The notes below the pieces were generated by a model that did not search any database, was not told the DNA's origin, and saw nothing but the letters and a program-made list of their open reading frames with translations. From contig NZ_OBDO01000012.1 of NCBI RefSeq assembly GCF_900215145.1, positions 62,001 through 126,000 on the forward strand: a stretch of 64,000 bases of DNA. Reading direction: 5' to 3'. This DNA is from Geodermatophilus sabuli. GTDB lineage: Bacteria > Actinomycetota > Actinomycetes > Mycobacteriales > Geodermatophilaceae. Position numbers and translations under genes: made by a program. How positions within the stretch are numbered: position 1 is the stretch's first letter; each line of letters starts with the position of its first letter. Positions 1 to 8,478 of this stretch are shown here, in pieces.

Positions 1-1
1 G

Positions 2-1834
2 CGCACCGCCGTCTGGGTCGGGATCGCCATGGCCGGCGTCTCCGGGGTGGTCAGCAGCGTGCTGGCCATCGACGAGGACGAGCTGTTCTTCCGCCGGGCC
101 CGCCGCCGCGCCCGGCCCACGGCGCAGGAGGGGCCCCGCCCGCCCGGCGTGCTGTTCCTGCAGATCGACGCGCTGTCGTTCGACACCGCCCGCCGCGCCG
201 TCCGCGACGGGTCGATGCCGAACCTCGCCGCCTGGCTGCGCGACGGCAGCCACACGCTGACCTCCTGGCACACCGACTGGAGCTCCCAGACCGGCGCGGC
301 GGTCTGCGGCATCCTGCACGGCTCCAACCACGACATCCCCGGTTTCCGCTGGCACGACAAGGAGCGCGACCGCATCGTCCGCGTCTCCTCCCCCGTCGAC
401 GCCGCCGAGATCGAGCGTGCCCACTCCGACGGGCGGGGGCTGCTGTCCGGGGGCGGCGCCAGCCGGGGCAACCTGTTCACCGGCGACGCCACGCACGTGA
501 GCCTGACGATGAGCTCGCTGTCGCACGTCGTCCCCGCGGCCAGCCGCCGGCCGCGCCAGGCCCGGGAGCGGGTCGGCTCCGGCTACTACGCCTACTTCGC
601 CAGCCCGGTGAACGCGCTGCGCACCATCGCGGTGTCGGCCGTCGACATCCAGCGCGAGCTGCTCGCCGCCGCCCGGGAGCGCCGCGACGACGTCCGGCCC
701 CGCGTCCCCCGCGGCGGCATCTACCCCCTGGCCCGGCCGGGGACGACGGTCATCGCCCGCGACGTCGTGGTCTTCGCGCTGCTGGAGGACATGCTCGCCG
801 GCCGCCCGGTCGCCTACGCGGACTTCCTCGGCTACGACGAGGCCGCCCACCACGCCGGGCTGGAGCGGGCCGACAGCCTGGCGGTGCTGCGCAGCATCGA
901 CCAGCAGATCGGCCGGCTGCACCGCGCGGCCCAGCTGGCGCCGCGGGAGTACCACCTGGTGTGCCTCTCCGACCACGGGCAGACGCAGGGCGAGGCGTTC
1001 ACCGCCCGCTTCGGGGAGTCGATCGAGGAGTTGGTCGGCCGACTCTGCGGCGGGTCGCTGGAACTGCCCGAACGGCACCTGACCGGCCCCCGGGACAGCC
1101 GCCGGCTCACCGAGAGCTGGCAGGTGGGGGCCGCACTGGCCGAGGGCGGACCGATCGCGCGCCGGCTGCGCGAGCGGGTCGAGCGGGCGGGCAGCGTGCC
1201 GCACTCCCACGAGCTCCCGGCCGACCGCGAGGGCGGCGCGCCCCGGGCGGCCCCGGGCGTGGTGGTCGCCGTCTCCGGCCACACCGCGATGGTGTCCTTC
1301 GCCGACATCCCCGGCCGGGTCTCGCTGGAGGAGATCGAGCGGCACTGGCCGGCACTGCTGCCGGGGCTCGTCGACCACGACGGCGTCGGATTCCTGCTCG
1401 TGCACTCCGAGGAGTTCGGCCCGGTGGTGCTCGGCCGCGACGGCGTGCACCGGCTCGCGGCGGGGCTCGTCATCGGGGAGGACCCACTCGCGCCCTACGG
1501 GGAGCACGCCGCCCGGCTGGTGGCCCGCGCGTCGACGTTCCCGCACTGCCCCGACGTCGTCATCAACAGCCGCTACGACCCCGACACCGACGAGGCCTCG
1601 GCGTTCGAGCCGCACGTCGGGTCGCACGGCGGGCTCGGCGGCCCCCAGCAGCACGGCTTCCTCCTGCACCCGAGGTCGTTCCGCGCGCCCGGCGAGATCG
1701 TGGGCGCCGAGGCCCTGCACCAGGTGTTCCGCGGCTGGCTGACCGACCTGGGCCACCCCGAGCCGACCGGGGACGACGCGGCCATCGGCCCCCTCAGCGC
1801 GACCGCGCTGCACCCCACCCGCGCGGAGGTGTGA
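2..1834 (+). CDS. Membrane-anchored type I phosphodiesterase / nucleotide pyrophosphatase-like protein (5' end cut off)
   Basis: The frame is already open at base 2. The residues before and after the internal ATG at 29 are hydrophobic (AMAGVSGVVSSVLAI), so the window removes an N-terminal membrane part. The remaining ~600 residues form an alkaline-phosphatase-superfamily domain: LFLQIDALS supplies a metal-binding Asp, DWSSQTGAAVCGILHG holds the likely Ser/Thr nucleophile, and FLGYDEAAHH, LSDHGQ and HVGSHGG supply further Asp/His metal ligands. Such enzymes hydrolyse phosphodiester or pyrophosphate bonds; the substrate cannot be read from the sequence. Actinobacterial relatives with a holin-like membrane N-terminus are known from family knowledge and fit the hydrophobic start. 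The stop lies 83 bases before gpgS, on the same strand. Confidence 0.75.
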   Translation, partial: RTAVWVGIAMAGVSGVVSSVLAIDEDELFFRRARRRARPTAQEGPRPPGVLFLQIDALSFDTARRAVRDGSMPNLAAWLRDGSHTLTSWHTDWSSQTGAAVCGILHGSNHDIPGFRWHDKERDRIVRVSSPVDAAEIERAHSDGRGLLSGGGASRGNLFTGDATHVSLTMSSLSHVVPAASRRPRQARERVGSGYYAYFASPVNALRTIAVSAVDIQRELLAAARERRDDVRPRVPRGGIYPLARPGTTVIARDVVVFALLEDMLAGRPVAYADFLGYDEAAHHAGLERADSLAVLRSIDQQIGRLHRAAQLAPREYHLVCLSDHGQTQGEAFTARFGESIEELVGRLCGGSLELPERHLTGPRDSRRLTESWQVGAALAEGGPIARRLRERVERAGSVPHSHELPADREGGAPRAAPGVVVAVSGHTAMVSFADIPGRVSLEEIERHWPALLPGLVDHDGVGFLLVHSEEFGPVVLGRDGVHRLAAGLVIGEDPLAPYGEHAARLVARASTFPHCPDVVINSRYDPDTDEASAFEPHVGSHGGLGGPQQHGFLLHPRSFRAPGEIVGAEALHQVFRGWLTDLGHPEPTGDDAAIGPLSATALHPTRAEV

Positions 1835-1917
1835 CCCGAGCGGGACAGTGGGTGACGTCCTCGTGAACTCGGTCGCGGCGCGTGGCGCCGGTCGTCGGTG
1901 TCCCGGAAGGTGGACCG

Positions 1918-2910
1918 ATGAGACCCGACGCGCGCGCCTGGTTCGACCACCGCACGACCTCGGCTCCGTCGCTGGACGCCCTGGACCCGGACGCGCTGCT
2001 GCGCGCCAAGCGCCGGGGACGGCACCGGGTGAGCGTCGTCCTGCCCGCGCGCGACGAGGAGGCCACGGTCGGGCGGCTGGTCACCGACCTGCGCGAGCAC
2101 TGGGTGCTGCGGACGCCGCTGGTGGACGAGCTGCTCGTCGTCGACTCCGACTCCACCGACGCCACGGCGCGGGTGGCTCAGGCCGCCGGCGCCGACGTCG
2201 TCGCCAGTGCCGACGTGCTGCCCGGCCACGGCACCCGCCCCGGCAAGGGCGAGGCGCTGTGGAAGTCGCTGGCCGCGACGACCGGTGACCTGCTCGTCTT
2301 CCTCGACGCCGACCTCCTCGGCGACGTCACCCACTACGTGCCCGGACTGCTCGCGCCGCTGCTCACCGAGCCGCAGGTCAGCTACGTCAAGGGGTGTTAC
2401 ACCCGGCCGCTGGAGGTCCCCGGCGGCACCGTCCCCGCCGGCGGTGGGCGTGTGACCGAGTTGACCGCCCGGCCGCTGCTCAACGCGCTGTGGCCGGAGC
2501 TGGCCGGGTTCGTGCAGCCGCTCGGCGGGGAGTACGCCGGCCGCCGGTCGGTGCTGGAACGGGTACCGTTCGTCTCCGGCTACGGCGTGGAGGTCGGGCT
2601 GCTGGTCGACCTGCTGGCGCTGGTCGGCCTCGGCGGGCTCGCCCAGGTGGACCTCGGCGTCCGGCGGCACACCTCGCAGAGCCAGGAGGCGCTCGGCCGG
2701 ATGGCGGGGCAGGTGGTGTCCACGGTGCTGTCCCGCGCGGGGCAGGGGCGGGCGGCCTCGCTGCACGACGGCGCGGGCGGGCTGCTCACCCAGTTCCAGC
2801 ACGACGGGGCGCGGTTCGTGCCGCACAGCACGCCGGTCGCCGTGGACCAGCGGCCGCCGATGGGGAGCGTGGCGGAGTACCACGCCCTCCTCGTCGATGT
2901 CGTCGGCTGA
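1918..2910 (+). CDS. gpgS: Glucosyl-3-phosphoglycerate synthase
   Basis: A 330-residue GT-A fold glycosyltransferase that moves glucose from an NDP-glucose to 3-phosphoglycerate, the first step to glucosylglycerate and, in some actinomycetes, methylglucose lipopolysaccharides. Visible signs: VSVVLPARDEEATVGRLV near the N-terminus, DSDSTDAT for nucleotide binding, the metal/NDP motif FLDADLL (DxD type), PGKGEALWKSL, GGGRVTELTARPLLNAL, QPLGGEYAGRR and GYGVEVGLLVD, all close to known GpgS proteins. I chose the ATG at 1918 because GGAAGG lies 7 bases upstream; a GTG at 1882 in the same frame lacks such a site. The stop codon lies inside the first copy of a 52-base direct repeat, so the 3' end of the gene has been duplicated downstream. 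Confidence 0.92.
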   Translation: MRPDARAWFDHRTTSAPSLDALDPDALLRAKRRGRHRVSVVLPARDEEATVGRLVTDLREHWVLRTPLVDELLVVDSDSTDATARVAQAAGADVVASADVLPGHGTRPGKGEALWKSLAATTGDLLVFLDADLLGDVTHYVPGLLAPLLTEPQVSYVKGCYTRPLEVPGGTVPAGGGRVTELTARPLLNALWPELAGFVQPLGGEYAGRRSVLERVPFVSGYGVEVGLLVDLLALVGLGGLAQVDLGVRRHTSQSQEALGRMAGQVVSTVLSRAGQGRAASLHDGAGGLLTQFQHDGARFVPHSTPVAVDQRPPMGSVAEYHALLVDVVG

Positions 2911-3035
2911 CGCCGCCGGGAGCATCGCAGGGAGCGCAGCGAGCGAGGAGCGGACCGGTGGCGGAAGCCGACTCATGGGCACCGTCGGCTGACGCCGCCG
3001 GGAGCATCGCAGGGAGCGCAGCGAGCGAGGAGCGG
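2902..3035 (+). repeat. Two identical 52-base direct repeats (82-base period) spanning the gpgS stop
   Basis: Bases 2902-2953 and 2984-3035 are identical over 52 bases. Each begins GTCGGCTGACGCCGCC, so each contains the gpgS-type ending with TGA, and each ends in the motif GAGCGCAGCGAGCGAGGAGC. The second copy sits in non-coding DNA between gpgS and the TetR gene. A close relative of the second half of the unit, in inverted orientation, lies at 13487-13521, so the core is dispersed in this genome. Confidence 0.9.
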
Positions 3036-3163
3036 GAACCAGCACGCGTTCCGCTCGCCGAGTGGCGAGCTGGGGTGGTGTCCGGGGCGCGGAGACCACG
3101 GCAGCGCACCACTCGCCGCCGGTGCGGCACGCTTCGCTTACGTACCGCGTTTACGCTGGCACG

Positions 3164-3877
3164 GTGAGTGATCTACCGAGCCGCCGTGTTCGCAAGAAGG
3201 CCCAGAACCGGGCGCACATCCGGCAGATCGCCCAGAGTCTCTTCGCCGAGCGCGGCTTCGAGACCGTGACCATCGCCGACGTGGCCGCGACCGCGGGCGT
3301 CGCCGTGCAGACCGTCTTCAACCACTTCTCCAGCAAGGAGGAGCTGTTCTTCGACGGCCACACCCCGTGGGTGGCCGGCCCCGCGGAGGCCGTCCGCTCC
3401 CGCCCGGCCGGGGTCGCGCCGCTGGACGCGCTGCACGAGTACCTCACCACCCGGGTGGGCCTGCACGCACACCGCCTCGCCACCGCCGACGGCCGCGCGT
3501 TCGTGGCCACCCTCGAGGCCTCGCCCGCACTGCGCGCCCACGAGCGGGAACTGCACCACGAGTCCATGGCCTTCCTGGCCGAGGCGCTGCAGGAGGCCTG
3601 GGACGGCGACGGCGGCTCGCCCGCCCTCACCGAGGACCCCTGCACGGTCGCGTCGGTCACCGCGTCGGTGTGGCTGGCCGCCGTCCGCACCCTGATCCGC
3701 GACCAGCGCCGCGGCCTCAGCGAGGCGACCGGCCACTGCCCGCACGGGACCGAGCGGGGCGCCGCGGCCGCCCGCGCCACGGCCGACCGGGTCTTCACCG
3801 GCCTGGTCCGCGCCATGCCCCTGGCCGGGGCCGTGCCCGCGACGCCGGCGTCCGCCCTGCTGAGCCGCACGGGCTGA
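3164..3877 (+). CDS. TetR/AcrR-family transcriptional regulator
   Basis: A 237-residue one-component repressor-type regulator. The N-terminal helix-turn-helix is clear: RAHIRQIAQSLFAERGFETVTIADVAATAGVAVQTVFNHF, followed by KEELF, the usual end of the TetR DNA-binding domain; the C-terminal ligand domain has no recognisable specificity. I chose GTG at 3164 (VSDLPSRRVRKK) rather than an upstream in-frame codon because the DNA-binding domain starts right after it. TACGCT six bases upstream looks like a -10 box of a leaderless transcript. The gene is convergent with another TetR gene 15 bases away. The regulated genes are not evident. Confidence 0.85.
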   Translation: MSDLPSRRVRKKAQNRAHIRQIAQSLFAERGFETVTIADVAATAGVAVQTVFNHFSSKEELFFDGHTPWVAGPAEAVRSRPAGVAPLDALHEYLTTRVGLHAHRLATADGRAFVATLEASPALRAHERELHHESMAFLAEALQEAWDGDGGSPALTEDPCTVASVTASVWLAAVRTLIRDQRRGLSEATGHCPHGTERGAAAARATADRVFTGLVRAMPLAGAVPATPASALLSRTG

Positions 3878-3892
3878 CCGGCCGACATCTGC

Positions 3893-4486
3893 TCAGACGC
3901 GGGCGCCCTCGCAGGCCGGCTGCAGGATCGGCACCAGCACCTCGTCGACGACCCGCCGCAGCGCCTCGGCGGTCATGACGCCGGAGGCCGAGGTGAACCG
4001 CTGCCACCAGAAGGCCTCGAGCACCGAGCCGAGCAGTGCCAGGCGCTCCTCGGGCACCGCGTGACCCCGCTCCGCCTGGCGGGCACCGAGAGTGGCGACG
4101 GCCGCGGTCAGCGGGCGGACCAGCGCGTCGTCCAGGCCGGCCTGCAGGTCCTCGTCGTGCCGCGCGGCCCCGACCAGGCTCGCGGTGGCCCGCTCCTCGC
4201 GGTCCAGCGGCCGCCGCCAGCGGTCGACCAGGCCGGCGACGTCGTCGCGCAGCGAACCGGTGTCCGGCGGGACCCGCACCAGGGTGAAGCGGCCGACGGC
4301 GTGCCGGGCCATCGCCGCCATCGTCGGCCACCGCCGGTAGATGCCGGCCTTCCCGGCACGGGCACGGGCGGCGACGCGGTCGCTGTTGAGCTTCCCCCAG
4401 CCCTCCTCGGCGAGGATGTCGACAGCGACGGAGAGCAGCTGGTCGGACAATTCGGCGCTGAGCGGGCGACCCGGCGTACCCGTCAC
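3893..4486 (-). CDS. TetR/AcrR-family transcriptional regulator
   Basis: A 197-residue regulator. The N-terminal helix-turn-helix (LLSVAVDILAEEGWGKLNSDRVAARARAGKAGIYRRW) is followed by a typical all-helical ligand domain ending DEVLVPILQPA, the TetR_C type common in actinomycetes. It reads toward the TetR gene at 3164-3877. Upstream lies 143 bases of non-coding DNA and then the small gene 4630-4962 on the same strand; the upstream stretch contains a relatively AT-rich patch (CTTTTCTTGACAGTCTC around 4574) that could hold its promoter. Target and ligand are unknown. Confidence 0.85.
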   Translation of the reverse strand: MTGTPGRPLSAELSDQLLSVAVDILAEEGWGKLNSDRVAARARAGKAGIYRRWPTMAAMARHAVGRFTLVRVPPDTGSLRDDVAGLVDRWRRPLDREERATASLVGAARHDEDLQAGLDDALVRPLTAAVATLGARQAERGHAVPEERLALLGSVLEAFWWQRFTSASGVMTAEALRRVVDEVLVPILQPACEGARV

Positions 4487-4629
4487 GTCGTGGCCCGGTC
4501 ACAGGTGGACATCACCGCGACATCGTGGACGTTCGTTGGAGTGACCACAATGACCCGGCCCGAACTCCCAGCACTTTTCTTGACAGTCTCAAGTTTGTGC
4601 GCAGACCGCACACCGGACGGACGTCCGCG

Positions 4630-4962
4630 TCATCCGCTCGCGGCGCTCTCGACATGGACCTGCAGACTCGCACCGTCGTCGGCCAGCCAGCCCTTCCGCC
4701 CGGCGTACTCGACCATGCCGTCCCACTGCTGCGCCCAGTCCGCGGCGCCGGCCTGTGGCTCGGCCGCGGCCCGCAGCGCGGCGACGTCCAGGAAACCGGT
4801 CTCAGCGTCCTGCAGGCGGCCCAGCCCCGCCTCCCGGAGCACCTGGTCGGCCTCCTCGTCGGTCACCGCCCCCAGGGCCAGGTGCAGCTTCGTCAGGTCG
4901 TCGACGTTGACCACCCGCACCTCGGGCACCTCGTCGGTGCCGCCCACCACCTCGACGATCAC
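4630..4962 (-). CDS. Small acidic protein of unknown function
   Basis: I do not recognise a family for this 110-residue protein. It starts MIVEVVGGTDEVPEVRVVNV (GTG start at 4962, with GAGGAGG a few bases upstream) and is rich in Asp, Glu and Ala, with no membrane segment or signal peptide. A helical middle (DEEADQVLREAGLGRL) and WAQQWDGMVEYAGRKGWL near the end suggest a small folded cytoplasmic domain. It lies 39 bases downstream of menB on the same strand and may be co-transcribed, but nothing in the sequence ties it to menaquinone synthesis. Confidence 0.6.
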   Translation of the reverse strand: MIVEVVGGTDEVPEVRVVNVDDLTKLHLALGAVTDEEADQVLREAGLGRLQDAETGFLDVAALRAAAEPQAGAADWAQQWDGMVEYAGRKGWLADDGASLQVHVESAASG

Positions 4963-5001
4963 GCTGTCCTCCTCATGGGACCTTCATGACCACTTCGGCC
5001 C

Positions 5002-5889
5002 CTAGACATGCCACGGGAAGCGGGAGAAGTCGGGGTCCCGCTTCTCCAGGAAGGCGTCCCGGCCCTCGACGGCCTCCTCGGCCATGTACGCCAGGCGCGT
5101 GGTCTCGCCCGCGAACAGCTGCTGGCCGACCAGCCCGTCGTCGATCAGGTTGAACGAGTACTTGAGCATCCGCTGGGCCGTGGGGCTCTTGGCGACGATC
5201 CGCCGTCCCCAGTCCAGCGCCGTCGCCTCCAGCTCGCCGTGCGGGACCACCCGGTTGACCATGCCCATGGCGTGGGCATCGGCCGCGGAGTACTCGTCGC
5301 CCAGGAAGAAGACCTCGCGGGCGAACTTCTGGCCGACCTGCCGCGCGAGGTAGGCCGACCCGAAGCCGCCGTCGAAGCTGCCGACGTCGGCGTCGGTCTG
5401 CTTGAACCGGCCGTGCTCGGCGCTGGCCAGGGTGAGGTCGGAGACGACGTGCAGGCTGTGCCCGCCGCCCGCGGCCCAGCCCGGGACGACGCAGATGACC
5501 ACCTTGGGCATGAAGCGGATCAGCCGCTGCGCCTCGAGCACGTGCAGCCGGCCGCTGGAGCCCTGGCTGTGCTCGTACCCGTACTTCCCGCGCACCCGCT
5601 GGTCGCCCCCGGAGCAGAACGCCCAGCCGCCGTCCTTCGGGCTCGGCCCGTTGCCGGTGAGGATCACGCAGCCCACGTCGGTCGACAGCCGGGCGTGCTC
5701 CAGCGCGGTGATCAGCTCGTCGACGGTCTGCGGGCGGAAGGCATTGCGCACCTCCGGGCGGTCGAACGCGATGCGGACCACGCCCGCGTCGACCGCGCGG
5801 TGGTACGTCAGGTCCGCGAAGTCGAAGCCCTCGACCGGCTGCCACGCCGCGCTGTCGAAGATCTCGGAGACGTCGTTCCGGGCGGTCAT
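5002..5889 (-). CDS. menB: 1,4-dihydroxy-2-naphthoyl-CoA synthase
   Basis: A 295-residue crotonase-fold enzyme that closes the ring of O-succinylbenzoyl-CoA in menaquinone synthesis. The order of motifs is that of MenB: RIAFDRPEVRNAFRPQTVDEL, VGCVILTGNG, GGWAFCSGGDQ, the oxyanion-hole loop, FMPKVVICVVPGWAAGGGHSL, GRFKQTDADVGSFDGGFGSAYLARQVG and the C-terminal DPDFSRFPWHV. The SGGDQ and DVGSFDGG segments separate it from plain enoyl-CoA hydratases. I start it at ATG 5889 (MTARNDVSEIFD); an upstream GTG at 5922 would add 11 residues without family support. No other men gene is in the window. Confidence 0.92.
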   Translation of the reverse strand: MTARNDVSEIFDSAAWQPVEGFDFADLTYHRAVDAGVVRIAFDRPEVRNAFRPQTVDELITALEHARLSTDVGCVILTGNGPSPKDGGWAFCSGGDQRVRGKYGYEHSQGSSGRLHVLEAQRLIRFMPKVVICVVPGWAAGGGHSLHVVSDLTLASAEHGRFKQTDADVGSFDGGFGSAYLARQVGQKFAREVFFLGDEYSAADAHAMGMVNRVVPHGELEATALDWGRRIVAKSPTAQRMLKYSFNLIDDGLVGQQLFAGETTRLAYMAEEAVEGRDAFLEKRDPDFSRFPWHV

Positions 5890-5922
5890 CCCCCGAACGT
5901 AGTGCGCGCCGCGGAGCAGCAC

Positions 5923-6966
5923 TCAGGGGAGGAGGCCGTCGACGAGGTCGCTCGCGCCGTCGGCGGCGCCACCGACCACGATCCCGGCGCCGCCCGTCAT
6001 CCCGCCGATGACGTCGTCGAGGAGGTCACCGACACCGCCGCCGGATGAGCCCCCGGTCGACGGGGCCGGATCGGTCGACGGAGCCGGTGCCGGCGACGGA
6101 GCCGGTTCCGGCGACGGAGCCGATTCCGGCGACGGAGCCGGGGCGGGCGACGGAGTCGGATCGGGCGACGGAGCCGGGGCGCGGGGAGGTGCCGGGTGTC
6201 CGCCCGTGGAACCGCCGGACCCGCGGGTCGGATCCGCGGAGCCGCGGGTCGGATCCGCGGAGCCGCCCGTCGAGCCACGCCCCCGCCGGTTCCCGCCGTC
6301 CCGGTCCGGCTCGGGCGCCGCTGAGCTGCGGGCGGCCGGCCCGTCCCCGCGCGTCGGCGCAGGGGTGCCGGGGACCGTCGGTGCCGCCGCCCCCCGGGGC
6401 GGCGGCACCGTGCCCGGAGCCGCGGGGGCCGTGCCGGGTGCACCGCGCGTGACCGGGGCCGTCGTCCCAGGGACGGGCGCCGGCGCGCCCGGCGCCGTCG
6501 TCGCGCCGGCCGGGTCGCCACCGGCGGCCGGGTCGCCACCAGCGGCCGGGCCCGAACCGGTGTCCGGACCGGTGTCCGTGCCGGCGGACGGGAGGGCCGC
6601 CGTCCCGGGAAGCAGGGCGGCGGCCACCGAGCCCGCGTCGACCGCGCTGCCCGCCGCCTCGAGCGACGGGGTCACGGGGGCGTCGGTCGCGACGCGGGCC
6701 GCGGTGCCGATCCCCCGATCGCCGACGTCGCCACCGGCGGACCACGACGACGTGCCCGTGGCCGAGCCGGCCGAGGACGGCGTGACCACGATCATCACCA
6801 GCGCGGCGGCCAGCAGGAACCCGGCGAGGAACAGCAGGGTCAGGGGCGCGTGGACGCGGACGGTCGCCGGCCACCCGCCCGATACGGCCAGGTGGGCCGG
6901 CCCGGTGGGCTCGGCCGGGCGCGCGGGCCCGATGGGCTCGGCGAGGTGGCGGGGACGGCGGTGCAC
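5923..6966 (-). CDS. Single-pass membrane protein with long Pro/Ser/Ala/Gly-rich extracellular repeat region
   Basis: A 347-residue protein of unknown function. A short basic-to-neutral cytoplasmic N-terminus is followed by one membrane helix (APLTLLFLAGFLLAAALVMIVV, residues ~40-62); everything after it is low-complexity and presumably outside the cell. There are three repeat types: AAGGDPAAGGDP, two tandem SADPTRG units, and a run of Pro-Ala-Ser dipeptides alternating with Asp/Glu. It ends in a glycine-rich amphipathic tail (GGMTGGAGIVVGGAADGASD). Start is GTG 6966 with GGAGGA 8 bases upstream. The repetitive DNA makes this a site where length may vary between strains. Confidence 0.65.
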   Translation of the reverse strand: MHRRPRHLAEPIGPARPAEPTGPAHLAVSGGWPATVRVHAPLTLLFLAGFLLAAALVMIVVTPSSAGSATGTSSWSAGGDVGDRGIGTAARVATDAPVTPSLEAAGSAVDAGSVAAALLPGTAALPSAGTDTGPDTGSGPAAGGDPAAGGDPAGATTAPGAPAPVPGTTAPVTRGAPGTAPAAPGTVPPPRGAAAPTVPGTPAPTRGDGPAARSSAAPEPDRDGGNRRGRGSTGGSADPTRGSADPTRGSGGSTGGHPAPPRAPAPSPDPTPSPAPAPSPESAPSPEPAPSPAPAPSTDPAPSTGGSSGGGVGDLLDDVIGGMTGGAGIVVGGAADGASDLVDGLLP

Positions 6967-7057
6967 CGGTGAGCTCCTCCGGACGACGACAGCGGGGCCC
7001 AACGTAATCGTGCGCGCACGTAGCGGCACATCGATCACCGGCCGGTAGCGTCGGGCC

Positions 7058-7864
7058 GTGGCCGGACCGCCCGCCGTGCGGATCGGCACCCTGAACATCG
7101 CCTCCGGGCGCAGCGCCATCGGCCCGGTGCTCGCACCCGGCGAGCTCCGGGCGGCCGTGGCGGGTCTCGACGTCGACGTGCTGGCCGTGCAGGAGGTCGA
7201 CGCCGACCAGCCCCGCTCCGCCCGCACCGACCAGGCCGCCGTTCTCGCGGCGGGGTTGACCGCCCCGCACTGGCGCGCCGCGGCGACCCTCGTCGGCACG
7301 CCCGACCCGTTCCGCAGCTGGTCGCCGGCCGTCCCCGCCCTGCGCGGTCCGGACGACGCGGCGAACGGGCCGGTCTACGGGATCGCGCTGTTCAGCCGGC
7401 TGGCGGTGCGGGAGTGGTCGGTGCTGGGTCTGGGCAGCGGGCGGGCGCGGCTGCCGGTCAAGGGCCCAGACCCGCGCACCGGCGGCCTGCGCTGGTGGTG
7501 GGTGCCCGACGAGCCGCGGATCGCCGTCGCCGCCCGGCTGGACGCGGTGACCGTCGTCGCCACCCACCTGTCCTTCGCGCCGCCCACCGCGGTACGGCAG
7601 CTGCGGCGGCTGCGCCGCTGGATGGCGGCCCTGCCCGGCCCCGTCGTCCTGGCCGGGGACCTCAACCTTCCCGGGTCGCTGCCGGCCCGGCTGCTCGGGG
7701 CCACGGCGCTGGTGCGCACACCGAGCTTTCCCGCCGCCGAGCCCCGGCTGCAGCTGGACCACCTGCTGGCGGTCGGGGCCGGCCTGCGCGGCCACGACGG
7801 CGCGGCGACCGTGCTCCCGGTGGGCGACCACCGCGCCCTGACCGTGACGGTCCTCCCCAGCTGA
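7058..7864 (+). CDS. Endonuclease/exonuclease/phosphatase-family protein
   Basis: A 268-residue protein with the DNase I-like metallohydrolase fold. Visible catalytic signs: IGTLNIASG (Asn), VLAVQEVDADQ (metal Glu), VATHLSF (His), LAGDLNLPG (Asp and Asn) and GDHRALTV (terminal Asp-His pair). There is no signal peptide. Family members cut nucleic acids, phosphoinositides or other phosphodiesters; this one cannot be assigned further. GTG 7058 follows TAGCGT by 6 bases, the spacing of a leaderless -10 box. It is convergent with the Nudix gene, with a double palindrome between them. Confidence 0.85.
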   Translation: MAGPPAVRIGTLNIASGRSAIGPVLAPGELRAAVAGLDVDVLAVQEVDADQPRSARTDQAAVLAAGLTAPHWRAAATLVGTPDPFRSWSPAVPALRGPDDAANGPVYGIALFSRLAVREWSVLGLGSGRARLPVKGPDPRTGGLRWWWVPDEPRIAVAARLDAVTVVATHLSFAPPTAVRQLRRLRRWMAALPGPVVLAGDLNLPGSLPARLLGATALVRTPSFPAAEPRLQLDHLLAVGAGLRGHDGAATVLPVGDHRALTVTVLPS

Positions 7865-7868
7865 CGCC

Positions 7869-7920
7869 GCTTTCCGCGGAGACCGACGCCAGGCGCCGTC
7901 GGTTTCCGCGGAAACCGACG
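7869..7920. terminator. Double palindrome between convergent genes
   Basis: Bases 7897-7920 are a perfect 24-base palindrome (CGTCGGTTTCCG and its complement). Bases 7869-7888 carry a second, imperfect copy of the same sequence (TTTCCGCGGAGACCGACG). They fill the 63-base gap between two convergent stop codons, where a bidirectional terminator is expected. The same paired element recurs at 52685-52741. Confidence 0.75.
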
Positions 7921-7927
7921 GAAGGGA

Positions 7928-8446
7928 TCAGGACAGCAGGTCGTGCAGGCGACCGAGCGATGCCTCGAAGCCCGGGTGCAGCGGCACCGAGGCGAGGTCC
8001 TCCAGCGCGATCCACGCGACCCCGTCGCTCTCGCCGTCCAGCCGCAGGTCGCCGGGCTCGATGCTGCGGACCGGCCGCGCCAGCACGGTCGTGTACGACC
8101 AGCCGCCGTGGTCGTCGACCGAACAGGCGCCGAGCTCGAGGTCCTGCGGCAGCAGCCCGAGCTCCTCCCCCACCTCGCGCAGCGCGCCGCGCTCCGGGGA
8201 CTCCCCTGTGTGCAGCGCGCCGCCCGGGGTGCCCCACGTGCCGCCGTGGTGGGACCAGGCCGCCCGGTGCTGGAGCAGCAGCTCGGTCCCCCGGGCCCCG
8301 GCACGGTGCACCAGCAGCCCGGCCGCACCCAGCAGCCCCCAGTGCCGGTGGCCGAAGGAGCAGGTCACCCAGCCGTCGGTGGAGGAGAACACGCCTCCAG
8401 TGAACCCGCTGTCGAGGACACGGCGCGGACAACGCGCCCCTGACAC
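7928..8446 (-). CDS. Nudix hydrolase
   Basis: A 172-residue Nudix protein with a complete signature at residues 76-98: G76, E82, then REVGEELGL (R90-L98), the metal- and pyrophosphate-binding helix. The preceding LLQHRAAWSHHGGTWGTPGG is the usual strand-loop before the box. Nudix enzymes hydrolyse nucleoside diphosphates linked to other groups; substrate unknown. The start is uncertain: GTG 8446 is used here, but a GTG at 8392 (VFSSTDGW) would give a more typical N-terminus. It is divergent from the LOG-family gene. Confidence 0.85.
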   Translation of the reverse strand: MSGARCPRRVLDSGFTGGVFSSTDGWVTCSFGHRHWGLLGAAGLLVHRAGARGTELLLQHRAAWSHHGGTWGTPGGALHTGESPERGALREVGEELGLLPQDLELGACSVDDHGGWSYTTVLARPVRSIEPGDLRLDGESDGVAWIALEDLASVPLHPGFEASLGRLHDLLS

Positions 8447-8478
8447 CCCACCGGGCGACGCGTGACAGGCTCGGGACC

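Noticed and set aside
961..1866. Long Arg/Pro/Ala-rich frames overlapping real genes in other phases (for example 961-1866, 11796-14423 and 59492-62362)
   Set aside because: Typical of very GC-rich DNA: no family motifs, and each lies over a gene with clear catalytic signatures.
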